Source: Lachnospiraceae bacterium (lineage in GTDB: Bacteria; Bacillota_A; Clostridia; Lachnospirales; Lachnospiraceae). Taken from it: DNA of 6,765 nucleotides. The DNA lies in the NCBI GenBank assembly GCA_017416505.1, contig JAFQCI010000096.1, positions 1 to 6,765 of the forward strand, in the 5' to 3' direction. Position 1 is the stretch's first letter. Every line of letters starts with the position of its first letter. The notes under the pieces are model-generated. The model saw nothing but the letters and a program-made list of their open reading frames with translations. It was not told the origin of the DNA and searched no databases. Made by a program: the position numbers and the translations under genes. Shown in pieces: positions 1-6,252 of this stretch.

Positions 1-107
1 AACTCTATCCCTGTCTGGAACCCATATTTATATATAGCAAAATCCTCTTCCTTCACTACGCCCTGTTTTAAAATGTACTTCGTCAACCCTTCTGCCAACT
101 TATCCAT
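1..107 (-). CDS. agrB: AgrB-like autoinducer-processing membrane peptidase, N-terminal fragment (second agr module)
   Basis: Only the first 35 codons are inside the window; the gene runs off the left edge. The fragment opens MDKLAEGLTKYILKQG and contains IYKYG at residues 25-29. This matches the cytoplasmic N-terminal stretch of AgrB-family proteins (amphipathic helix, then an IYxYG-type motif before the first membrane segment). The other partial AgrB in this window starts at the equivalent motif (IYYYG), which supports the assignment. AgrB is a membrane cysteine peptidase that cuts the C-terminal tail from AgrD and closes the (thio)lactone ring; its catalytic His and Cys would lie beyond the window. 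The ATG overlaps the upstream agrD stop in a TGATG junction, and a GAGG ribosome site lies inside the end of agrD, so the two are translationally coupled. The D-then-B order is the reverse of staphylococcal agrBDCA. The family call is an inference from a short fragment. Confidence 0.72.
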   Translation of the reverse strand, partial: MDKLAEGLTKYILKQGVVKEEDFAIYKYGFQTGIE

Positions 108-265
108 CAGAATTTCCTCAATTTACTTAAATCTGGCTTTTCCGGCTCATGAAATATATAGTAACAATATGTATAAGCCCCGATATAAGCAAATAATAAG
201 GCGAACCACGAAACAATGCACGCAACAACCTTTCCCTCTGATAATCTTTTTTTAATGTCAACCAT
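107..265 (-). CDS. agrD: AgrD-like cyclic autoinducer peptide precursor (second agr module)
   Basis: This 52-residue precursor has the three-part AgrD layout: a basic, then hydrophobic N-terminal helix (residues 1-30), a short signal core around Cys34, and a charged tail. The tail HEPEKPDLSKLRKF matches the conserved (Q/E)PxxP recognition segment of AgrD proteins. Aligned with known clostridial and Listeria AgrDs, the ring should be Cys34-Tyr-Tyr-Ile-Phe38, cut before His39, giving a five-residue thiolactone with a tail such as AYTY. AgrB would process it at the membrane, and a sensor kinase outside would read the product. The ATG at 265 is chosen because GGGAGG sits about 9 nt upstream; a longer frame open back to 340 has no comparable ribosome site and would put 25 extra residues ahead of the leader. 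The gene lies 122 nt after the kinase gene, behind its terminator, and overlaps agrB downstream. Core boundaries are inferred. Confidence 0.82.
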   Translation of the reverse strand: MVDIKKRLSEGKVVACIVSWFALLFAYIGAYTYCYYIFHEPEKPDLSKLRKF

Positions 266-290
266 TTCCACATACCTCCCTTTTTCTACA

Positions 291-351
291 ATTCTACCAC
301 AAAAATTCCCTATTTTTCTTACCATGTAATAATTCCGCAATATGATGTAAT
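291..351 (-). promoter_or_regulatory. Candidate agrD promoter with LytTR-type tandem direct repeats
   Basis: On the minus strand an extended -10, TGGTAGAAT, occupies 291-299 and would start transcription about 20 nt before the agrD ATG. The -35 position (about 314-319, AGAAAA) does not resemble TTGACA. Just upstream, the heptamer ATTACAT occurs twice at a 21-bp period (345-351 and 324-330). LytTR-domain regulators such as AgrA and VirR bind pairs of roughly 9-bp direct repeats about one DNA turn apart (21-22 bp period), next to weak -35 boxes, so the layout fits an activator-dependent promoter. The repeat sequence itself matches the AgrA consensus only partly. The binding protein is inferred to be the adjacent response regulator. 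Confidence 0.5.
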
Positions 352-369
352 TTTTCCCTTATTGTTTAC

Positions 370-395
370 AAAAAAAAGGACTGAATTTCAGTCCT
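370..395 (-). terminator. Rho-independent terminator after the kinase gene
   Basis: The inverted repeat AGGACTG/CAGTCCT (377-383 and 389-395, 5-nt loop) is followed on the minus strand by a run of eight T. The hairpin contains the kinase stop codon (388-390) and its last codons, so termination occurs almost at the end of the coding sequence. There is no T run on the other side, so it works only for minus-strand transcription. It separates the regulator/kinase operon from the agrD-agrB module. Confidence 0.88.
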
Positions 396-1692
396 CTTCA
401 CAATCCTTTAAATCACCATGCAATAATATATTTAAACAATACACATTTTCTTGTATCCTAACCTCATAATAGCCCTGATACTTTTTTAGCACATTTTGTA
501 TGGAACCTATTCCCAGTCCATGATCTTCCTTGTCAGCCTTTCGTGTAATGCGTTCACCCTTAGGGTTTTGAGCAATTCCACCATCAAAAGAATTTTCCAC
601 TATAATAATTAAATTACCACCCTCATATTTCACTTTTAAATCAACATAAGGTTTTTCCATCTTGCTTCGCAGATTTGCTTCCAATGCATTATCCAATGCA
701 TTCCCTAGTATAATACCTAAATCTCCACTTTCAAAGGGAAGCTGGGTTGGGATATCCAGTTTAACCCGAAATTCAATATCATTCTTCTTTGCTACCTCGT
801 ACTTATAGTTAATAAATGCATCTATGATAGAATTCTCCGTATGGGCGATTTTTAACCCTTCCAAAGATTTTAAATCTGCCAGTTCCCTGATACAAATTTC
901 TAACTTCTCATACTGCCTGTTTTGTAATAAACTTAACAATTCTGTCATCTGGTGTTTTAAATCATGCCTTTTTCTTCTAAATTCAATCATCGTATCTTCT
1001 TTTTCTTTCATATACGTATCCATGAAAGCAAGTTCCTTTTCATACATGGAATTTTTATATTTCAATCCTAAATTTTCGGATAATCTAAGATATAAATGAA
1101 ATACTACAACATTAATTGTCAAAACAATTAACATACACAGAATGACAGTTGATTTAAACTCTCGTTGGTTTAGTTTATACTCTGTTATAAATATATGATG
1201 AACTAAAAACATACTCCCCACCGGCAAAAACATAAATACCAGATTTGTTTTCCACGAAAGCCCACGAACCGCATGATTACAGAAAAAACATTGTAATATT
1301 TTCACAATCATCAACAATAAAATTTTTGATGCAATCGTACCTATCAATATATTTGACTCAATTGAAATATTGAATAAAATGAAAAAACAACCAACCAAAG
1401 ATTCTGTCAACACCGCTATGGCTACATGAAGAATAGAAAATACAATTTTCCCCAAACAATCCCCTATAAAGAAACCACTGGTAATCACAACAAACAATAT
1501 GCTTAAAATCATTCTGCTCCAGATAGGGAAATCTGTCATTACATAATCTTCTATTATTTTCCATAAAAAACATAACATCCATACAAAACATCCAACTGCT
1601 TTTATATTTTTTTTCTTAAAAAATGTTTTAAAATATTCTATCTCCACCACTGCTGACAGACCTGCCATCAACAGAACTTCCACCATTTTCAT
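388..1692 (-). CDS. AgrC-like GHKL sensor histidine kinase
   Basis: A membrane sensor kinase of the AgrC/quorum-sensing class. The N-terminal half (roughly residues 1-205) is hydrophobic, with about six membrane segments and no large external domain, as expected for a receptor of a small cyclic peptide. It is followed by a helical dimerisation segment with RRKRHDLKHQ, in which the His of RHDLKH is the expected phosphorylated residue (about residue 243). The GHKL ATPase domain shows the N box GNALDNALEA (about 330-339) and the G box HGLGIGSIQNV (about 391-401). At 434 residues it has the usual AgrC length. The start is uncertain: ATG at 1692 has AGGA 7 nt upstream and gives the usual short tail before the first membrane segment, while a TTG at 1707 preceded by GGGGGA is also possible (439 residues). 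It follows the response regulator directly, in A-then-C order. Its ligand is inferred to be the peptide from the downstream agrD. Confidence 0.93.
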   Translation of the reverse strand: MKMVEVLLMAGLSAVVEIEYFKTFFKKKNIKAVGCFVWMLCFLWKIIEDYVMTDFPIWSRMILSILFVVITSGFFIGDCLGKIVFSILHVAIAVLTESLVGCFFILFNISIESNILIGTIASKILLLMIVKILQCFFCNHAVRGLSWKTNLVFMFLPVGSMFLVHHIFITEYKLNQREFKSTVILCMLIVLTINVVVFHLYLRLSENLGLKYKNSMYEKELAFMDTYMKEKEDTMIEFRRKRHDLKHQMTELLSLLQNRQYEKLEICIRELADLKSLEGLKIAHTENSIIDAFINYKYEVAKKNDIEFRVKLDIPTQLPFESGDLGIILGNALDNALEANLRSKMEKPYVDLKVKYEGGNLIIIVENSFDGGIAQNPKGERITRKADKEDHGLGIGSIQNVLKKYQGYYEVRIQENVYCLNILLHGDLKDCEED

Positions 1693-1710
1693 TACCATAT
1701 CCTGCAAATT

Positions 1711-2442
1711 CTAATCCCCCATTGTTTTCCCGATTTTTTCTACATAGTGAGCATTTATTTCTCTTCTTCTATCTTCACTGATACTTAATCTTTTCCCATT
1801 TGTTAATTCTATATAATCAAACGCCTTCTTCACAACATATCTGGAATTTACTAAAATGGATTGATGGATTCTCCAAAAATCAGCTTTTGAATCCTGAAAC
1901 TTTTCCTGAATGAGATTCAACTTATCATAATATTGTTTGATTATCCCATCTTTCAAATAAATGCGAATCATCCTTTTTTCGCTTTCAAAATACATAATAT
2001 CATTTACCAGAATCCGGTAATACTCCTTATTATATTTATATTCATAATAAAACTCTCCCGCAGTAATCACTTCATAAGCCTGCTGAAAATAATCACAAAC
2101 TATTTTTTCATCTATGGGTTTTACAATAAACTGAAAGGGATGTACCGAATAAGCCTCGATGGCATAACTGGTATGACTTGTGACAAAAAGAATCAATACT
2201 ATCTGATTCTTCTTTCGTATCTGACGTGCCGTTTCCATCCCATCCATATCTTTCATTTCAATATCAAGAAAGATTACATCATACTCTGTTTGTTCCTTCT
2301 CCATATGCTGCATCAATTCTTTTCCATCAAAAAAAATATTGATTTCATAACGGATACCTAATTGTTTTAAATAGTCCTCAATTACATCCTCTAATTGGGT
2401 TGTTATTTTTTTGTCATCATCACATATCGCAATTTTTATCAT
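1711..2442 (-). CDS. AgrA-like LytTR-family response regulator
   Basis: A 243-residue cytoplasmic DNA-binding response regulator. The receiver domain (about 1-120) has the acidic pair Asp8/Asp9, phospho-acceptor Asp60 in VIFLDIEM, the switch Thr88 in VTSH and Lys108 in VKP. The LytTR domain (about 135-235) shows DIMYFESEKRMIRIY, WRIHQSILVN and LTNGKRLSIS, typical of AgrA, VirR and ComE relatives that bind tandem direct repeats. The partner is the kinase encoded 3-18 nt downstream. The ATG at 2442 is chosen because AAGGTGG lies 5 nt upstream; an in-frame GTG at 2451 overlaps that ribosome site and is unlikely. The mRNA leader from the predicted promoter is long (about 148 nt). Likely targets (inference) are the repeat pairs at 324-351 and 2561-2594. 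Confidence 0.94.
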   Translation of the reverse strand: MIKIAICDDDKKITTQLEDVIEDYLKQLGIRYEINIFFDGKELMQHMEKEQTEYDVIFLDIEMKDMDGMETARQIRKKNQIVLILFVTSHTSYAIEAYSVHPFQFIVKPIDEKIVCDYFQQAYEVITAGEFYYEYKYNKEYYRILVNDIMYFESEKRMIRIYLKDGIIKQYYDKLNLIQEKFQDSKADFWRIHQSILVNSRYVVKKAFDYIELTNGKRLSISEDRRREINAHYVEKIGKTMGD

Positions 2443-2554
2443 CCAAACCACCTTCTGTCCGTAATAACCTCATTTTTCCTTTTTCGTAAATAGGTTCAGC
2501 ACGAATGGTCAAATTATGGTCGATTTTAGTCAAAAACCTATAAAAAACGAAAGA

Positions 2555-2633
2555 AAAACAACTTGTTAGTTGTAAACTTAATTTGTTAGTTGTATGATTC
2601 TAACATATAAATCTACTTGTGCCAAGTTGTTTT
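2555..2633. repeat. Tandem direct repeats nested inside an 11-bp inverted repeat
   Basis: TTGTTAGTTGTA occurs exactly twice, at 2563-2574 and 2583-2594 (20-bp period; 13 of 14 bases match if two flanking bases are added). The pair is bracketed by a perfect 11-bp inverted repeat, AAAACAACTTG (2555-2565) and CAAGTTGTTTT (2623-2633). The direct repeats cover the predicted start site and early transcribed region of the regulator operon, and the right inverted arm overlaps its -35. The AGTTnT core resembles that of AgrA and VirR sites, and the spacing fits a LytTR protein. A weak short hairpin (2558-2563/2568-2573) followed by a T-rich run on the minus strand is also possible. A role as operator or attenuator is inferred. 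Confidence 0.6.
2597..2625 (-). promoter_or_regulatory. Predicted promoter of the response regulator/kinase operon
   Basis: Minus-strand -35 TTGGCA (2620-2625) and -10 TAGAAT (2597-2602) are separated by 17 nt, and a TG one base before the -10 makes it an extended -10 (TGTTAGAAT). Each hexamer matches the vegetative consensus at 5 of 6 positions. Transcription would start near 2590, about 148 nt before the regulator ATG. The -10 has the same TGnTAGAAT form as the candidate agrD promoter. This promoter would let the two-component system be expressed separately from the ABC block upstream. Confidence 0.68.
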
Positions 2634-2648
2634 CAGTCAATTTGTATT

Positions 2649-3326
2649 TCAACATGAGTACTTCGAAATGAATTGTTCTTTCAATGCTACCATTTTTTCA
2701 ATCCCTTTTTCCGATGTAATAAAAAATTCATTTTCTTTCACCGTCTCATACTTTGCATAATTTCCAATCTTATCAATACTGGTGCATGGAACATTAGGGA
2801 TATCTTCGTAACAAAAAATAGGTGTAACTATAAAATCTTCCGGTTGAATGTAAATTTCCTCCTCATTAAATGTATTCAATTTTCTATCTAAAAATATAAG
2901 ATATGTTTTTCCAGGAACCATTTCATTTACAAATCCCAAATCATTCGATGGCATCCCTGCAATAAATCCCTCCTGTTCCATGTATATGTGTGTTCCGTTT
3001 CTGGCAATCTGTATTTTATCCCCTTCTTCCAATCCATCTCCTTTAAACACATATTCTACACTGACTTCCTGCGTATTGCAGGAAAATCTGTACTCAAAAG
3101 TATCTTCACACTTTGCTGCAATAATTATATTGGCTGAATCCAGCTCTTCCTCCATAATCGAAATCTGCATATCTAAAAATTCTTCATCCACTAACGCTAC
3201 GACAAAATTATTTAAAGGTTCTTCCTCCAAATTAAAATCTTTGTAAAATTTTTTTTGATACATCCCATAACATAATGCCACCAAAAAAGTAATTCCTGTT
3301 AATACCAACACATATCTTGTTTTCAA
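2649..3326 (-). CDS. Membrane-anchored extracytoplasmic protein of unknown function
   Basis: A 225-residue protein with one N-terminal membrane segment (about residues 5-21) and a hydrophilic, acidic remainder that should lie outside the cell. I do not recognise a named family. A beta-rich segment at about 75-150 contains EYVFKGDGLEEGDKIQI and VPGKTYLIFLDRK. There are five extracytoplasmic cysteines (73, 83, 172, 181, 225), of which 73/83 and 172/181 could form disulfides. The segment LVALC is not a proper lipobox because Leu precedes the Cys, so I call it a signal anchor rather than a lipoprotein. The start is TTG, supported by a strong GGAGG 7 nt upstream that lies inside the last codons of the ATPase gene, and the gap to that gene is only 2 nt. 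Co-transcription with the transporter suggests an accessory, immunity or sensing role (inference). Confidence 0.85.
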   Translation of the reverse strand: MKTRYVLVLTGITFLVALCYGMYQKKFYKDFNLEEEPLNNFVVALVDEEFLDMQISIMEEELDSANIIIAAKCEDTFEYRFSCNTQEVSVEYVFKGDGLEEGDKIQIARNGTHIYMEQEGFIAGMPSNDLGFVNEMVPGKTYLIFLDRKLNTFNEEEIYIQPEDFIVTPIFCYEDIPNVPCTSIDKIGNYAKYETVKENEFFITSEKGIEKMVALKEQFISKYSC

Positions 3327-3328
3327 TA

Positions 3329-3967
3329 CTACTCCTCCTTTTCTATTACAAACCCTTGATTTACGATAAATACTTTGTCTGCGAGCAATTCAATATCTTC
3401 TTTATTATGACTGGCAATACACACTAATGCTCCCCTTTCTTTCTCTTCCAATATAATTCTTCGAATATCTTTCACACCATTTTCATCTAATGCATTCGTT
3501 GGTTCATCTAACAGTAAAATATCCGGTTTTTCCATAATTGCCTGTGCTAAAACAATTCTTTGCTTCATTCCCAATGAATATTTTTGAAAAGTACGTTTGT
3601 CTTCCGGATTAAGACCTACCCGTTTTATCGCTTCTTCAATTTCAATTTTTCCTATTTTTCCATTTAATTTAGCTAAAAGTCTTAAATTATCAAACCCTGT
3701 AAATTCAGGATATAACCCTGCATTCTCCAGCATAAGACCCAAAGCAGGCAATACCTTCATATCTTTATGCAATCTTTTCCCATCAGCTATGATTTCTCCC
3801 GACGATGGCTTCATTAGTCCGGAAATTGCCCGAAACAACATGGTTTTTCCGGAACCATTTTCACCTACAAATCCATATATCTTTCCACTTTGCAATTCCA
3901 TATTTATATTTGACAAAATCACTTTGCCTTTTATTTTTTTATTCACATTTTTTATGAGTAATTTCAT
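3329..3967 (-). CDS. ABC transporter ATP-binding protein (BcrA/lantibiotic-immunity-like)
   Basis: A 212-residue cytoplasmic ATPase that would power the two permeases encoded just upstream. It has Walker A GENGSGKT (35-42), signature SLGMKQR (131-137), Walker B ILLLDEP (Asp154, Glu155), D-loop NALD and H-loop His187. The Q-loop region reads LGLMLENAGLYPEFTG, with Glu in place of the usual Gln; this pattern is common in the bacitracin and lantibiotic self-protection ATPases (BcrA, LanF). It is short, with no C-terminal extension. The ATG at 3967 is chosen because GGTGG lies 8 nt upstream; the longer frame from 3997 lies inside the permease gene. One nt separates it from the permease stop, and its own last codons supply the ribosome site of the next gene. 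Substrate unknown; self-protection or peptide export is inferred from family resemblance. Confidence 0.95.
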   Translation of the reverse strand: MKLLIKNVNKKIKGKVILSNINMELQSGKIYGFVGENGSGKTMLFRAISGLMKPSSGEIIADGKRLHKDMKVLPALGLMLENAGLYPEFTGFDNLRLLAKLNGKIGKIEIEEAIKRVGLNPEDKRTFQKYSLGMKQRIVLAQAIMEKPDILLLDEPTNALDENGVKDIRRIILEEKERGALVCIASHNKEDIELLADKVFIVNQGFVIEKEE

Positions 3968-3968
3968 A

Positions 3969-4784
3969 CTATATCCCACCTTTTTCTTTATTTGCATTTA
4001 TAAAATCATGATAATGAACAAGGACGCATCCTACTATTATAGTCACCACAGATAAAATGATAAATAACAACAATGATTCATTTAAATCAAATGCAATTCC
4101 TTTTTGATGAATCAACTGGTTTAATTCTTCTATATTACTGCTGTGAATTCCAAACACCAAATGGGAAAATGGATTCCATTTTATCAGCCATTGGTAATCA
4201 CTAACCATCGCATGTTCTGGTATAAAATATTCCCCACTCATACTATAGATAGCAATACATAAAAAAAGAAAGCTTTCTACCACCGTAAACCCTACATTGC
4301 TGGTAAATAAAATCCCAAACAGATTCACTGCCAATGTAGTAAACCACAAAAAAAAGGAATAAATTAAAATATAATAAACAAAAATATAAATGGAAACTGC
4401 ATCCACCGTTACTTTTATCAATATATCCGTTGCAATTACTCCTGAAACCACAAACACTACAAGATATCCCACGCAAAAGATATAAAGACTCAAACATTCT
4501 TTCAAAAACCATAAAGTCCGGCTACAACATCTGGAAAAATAATAAATGCTGGCACAACAAAAATGTCTGTAAATATAAGTACCATAAAATACTTGAAACA
4601 ATAATAATGGTACATATCCAAATGTAATATTGGGTATATATTGCATATAATAATCTGTATCAAAGTAAGTAGGAATGAATAGTATTTCAGATAATAAAAT
4701 CTCTGAGAAATTTTTGGTACACCCTACTATACAAAAAATCCCACAAAAGACTGCAATCCAAAGATATTTCATATAGTGTTTCAT
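3969..4784 (-). CDS. ABC-2 type permease B
   Basis: A 271-residue integral membrane protein with about six predicted membrane segments (near residues 5-22, 54-73, 97-118, 130-158, 163-181 and 237-257). A hydrophilic region at about 182-236 before the last segment contains KWNPFSHLVFG, a Trp-Asn-Pro element common in ABC-2 permeases. It is unusually rich in Cys and aromatic residues (for example HFCCASIYYFSRCC at about 74-87). It presumably pairs with permease A around the shared ATPase, as in LanE/LanG or BcrB-type exporters. The ATG overlaps the stop of permease A in an ATGA junction, with an AAAGGA ribosome site about 10 nt upstream, so coupling is likely. The substrate cannot be read from the sequence. 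Confidence 0.88.
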   Translation of the reverse strand: MKHYMKYLWIAVFCGIFCIVGCTKNFSEILLSEILFIPTYFDTDYYMQYIPNITFGYVPLLLFQVFYGTYIYRHFCCASIYYFSRCCSRTLWFLKECLSLYIFCVGYLVVFVVSGVIATDILIKVTVDAVSIYIFVYYILIYSFFLWFTTLAVNLFGILFTSNVGFTVVESFLFLCIAIYSMSGEYFIPEHAMVSDYQWLIKWNPFSHLVFGIHSSNIEELNQLIHQKGIAFDLNESLLLFIILSVVTIIVGCVLVHYHDFINANKEKGGI

Positions 4785-5605
4785 AATATATCATCCTTTT
4801 TTGTCTTTATATGAACCATGCCGACAGAAAACAATACCAGAATCATTAAAAATATACCATATACAGCATAGTTCTTTTCTTTTATATCAAACAATCTCAG
4901 AATAAAAAAATAATTTGTAGTATAATTAAGTTTCAGAAACAGACTGATTCCGCTTATAACATAAAACAGAATGTAAATCGGAAAAAATGTAAGTATTTTA
5001 TATTTGAAAAATGGTAATGTTGTTAATGAAAAATTGAAAACGGCTAAAATTCCGGTTACTATCCCCCATATAACTGTCATAACTATGGCATATAACACTC
5101 TGTTATTCAACCACAACGCTGAAAACATATACTGGTTTTCAGTTTCAACCGTTTGTATATAACTAAAATTAGATGGATCTCCAACAGCAGAAATATCAAA
5201 GCAAACACAACTCAGCACAATTTCAATTAAAAAAGGAATCACAAATACTAAAAACGTAGTTAAAAACACAGAAATTAATTTACCATACCAATAATTCCTG
5301 CCTCCGACTCTGGATTCTATATATATTTTCACCCTCGTATCTCTATCTGTTAAATAAGAACATGCTGTAGGAAATACAATAAGAATCGGTAAATATACCA
5401 TCAAAAAGTAACCTCTCGGAGACCAGGTTGACAATGTAAGTAATTTTATTGGATCCTGCATTTGCGTAACATATTGAATCTCTGCATACCTGTTTAAGTT
5501 TGAATCATAATTTACCATAACAAAAGCCAATAAAATAAAAAAAGTACATACAACCGTTTTTTTTCTCAGCATTTCATGCATTTGCATCCTGATTGATTTC
5601 ACCAT
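4781..5605 (-). CDS. ABC-2 type permease A
   Basis: A 274-residue integral membrane protein and the first gene of the transporter block. Membrane segments lie near residues 17-32, 65-84, 108-134, 168-192, 203-225 and 245-265. A cytoplasmic loop DRDTRVKIYIESRVGGRNYWYGK (about 87-109) leads into segment 3; this Arg-Gly-Arg-x-x-Tyr...Lys pattern is typical of ABC-2 exporter permeases. A stretch of about 30 residues between segments 3 and 4 faces outside. The ATG at 5605 is chosen because a near-perfect AGGAGGAG sits 6 nt upstream; the frame stays open back to 5629, but that extension would translate through the ribosome site. No clear promoter is seen in the 155 nt before it, which contain a terminator-like hairpin. 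Expression may therefore depend on read-through from the secreted-protein gene. Substrate unknown. Confidence 0.9.
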   Translation of the reverse strand: MVKSIRMQMHEMLRKKTVVCTFFILLAFVMVNYDSNLNRYAEIQYVTQMQDPIKLLTLSTWSPRGYFLMVYLPILIVFPTACSYLTDRDTRVKIYIESRVGGRNYWYGKLISVFLTTFLVFVIPFLIEIVLSCVCFDISAVGDPSNFSYIQTVETENQYMFSALWLNNRVLYAIVMTVIWGIVTGILAVFNFSLTTLPFFKYKILTFFPIYILFYVISGISLFLKLNYTTNYFFILRLFDIKEKNYAVYGIFLMILVLFSVGMVHIKTKKDDIL

Positions 5606-5644
5606 GATTTTCTCCTCCTGACAACTCAAAATAAAGATTTTGTG

Positions 5645-5678
5645 AAAAGAAGTCCGAAAATGTCATTTTTCGGACTTC
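5645..5678 (-). terminator. Hairpin terminator or attenuator between the secreted-protein gene and the ABC block
   Basis: A perfect 12-bp inverted repeat, GAAGTCCGAAAA (5649-5660) and TTTTCGGACTTC (5667-5678), has a 6-nt loop and is followed on the minus strand by TTTT, then a mixed AT stretch. The stem is strong but the T run is short, so partial read-through is plausible. It ends about 40 nt before the permease A start, leaving little room for a separate promoter. The rest of this 155-nt gap is AT-rich with no gene. Confidence 0.68.
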
Positions 5679-5760
5679 CCCATTTTCTTATTCAATAAAT
5701 TATTTATGTAATTAATGATTATTATTCACTAATGGTTTTAAATCATTTTATACTAATAAT

Positions 5761-6192
5761 TTATAATCCATTATAGGTATATACTACATATGCATCATAA
5801 TTAGGGTTATTTCCAGCAAAACATAAATCAAAATATGTCACATTTAAATATCCTTGCTTAATATACACCGTTGTAGCCGTAGCACCTTCTGTAAGGGTAT
5901 ATGTATCAGATATAGGAAGATTATCCTCAGAATTGTGATATAACCTTGTTAAACACTTTGTATAATTATCCTCAGAATAACTACCTGTAGGATAAACACT
6001 ATTTACTCCAATATATACAAAACTGAAACTTTTTGTTCTGGATATTCCCGTTTTAGCCTGTGTCATAACTTGATTTTTTGCTACTTTTACTGTCCCTGAA
6101 CCCGAACTTGCAAAAGCCGCAAAATTTTGCAAAGAAAATACCATTGTTAATAAAAACATCGTAGCAACTATCTTTTTCATTTTAATCTTCAT
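5761..6192 (-). CDS. Small Sec-secreted protein of unknown function
   Basis: A 143-residue precursor with a classic signal peptide: basic start MKIKMKK, hydrophobic core to about residue 25, and an AFA/SS cleavage site after residue 28, giving a mature protein of about 115 residues. The mature part is rich in Ser, Thr, Tyr and Asn, looks beta-stranded, and contains SVYPTGSYSEDNYTKC and FDLCFAGNNP. Its two cysteines (80 and 124) could form a disulfide. No cell-wall anchor or enzyme motif is visible, and I do not recognise the family. AGGTGG lies about 9 nt before the ATG at 6192. The gene follows agrD by 60 nt with no terminator between them, so it is probably co-transcribed with the autoinducer genes, and a terminator follows it. 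A quorum-linked secreted factor or bacteriocin-like protein is a guess from position only. Confidence 0.85.
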   Translation of the reverse strand: MKIKMKKIVATMFLLTMVFSLQNFAAFASSGSGTVKVAKNQVMTQAKTGISRTKSFSFVYIGVNSVYPTGSYSEDNYTKCLTRLYHNSEDNLPISDTYTLTEGATATTVYIKQGYLNVTYFDLCFAGNNPNYDAYVVYTYNGL

Positions 6193-6252
6193 AATTATTT
6201 TCCACCTTTCATTGTGTTTTCTAGAATTCCTTCCTCATCCCAAAAAGAATTC

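Noticed and set aside
266..340. N-terminal extension of the left AgrD precursor to 77 residues
   Set aside because: The GGGAGG ribosome site lies inside this extension and points to the ATG at 265. The extension would also cover the predicted -10.
824..1099. Plus-strand open frame of 91 codons
   Set aside because: It lies antisense inside the kinase gene, has no ribosome site or family resemblance, and is a shadow of a well-supported gene.
1933..2361. Plus-strand open frame of 142 codons
   Set aside because: It is antisense to the response regulator, whose receiver and LytTR motifs are intact. The opposite-strand translation shows no domain.
2420..2473. A 17-codon upstream frame overlapping the response regulator start
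   Set aside because: It has only an AGGA 3 nt before its ATG and an uninformative sequence, which is not enough to call a leader peptide.
2649..3326. Lipoprotein assignment for the anchored protein
   Set aside because: The Cys at residue 19 is preceded by Leu instead of Gly, Ala or Ser and sits within the hydrophobic segment, so it is not a credible lipobox.
3597..4055. Plus-strand open frame of 152 codons
   Set aside because: It is antisense to the ABC ATPase and the end of permease B, with no ribosome site or recognisable motif.
5761..6192. Lactococcin 972-type bacteriocin
   Set aside because: The mature protein is nearly twice the usual length and shows no matching motif, and the large membrane protein normally found in such operons is absent.
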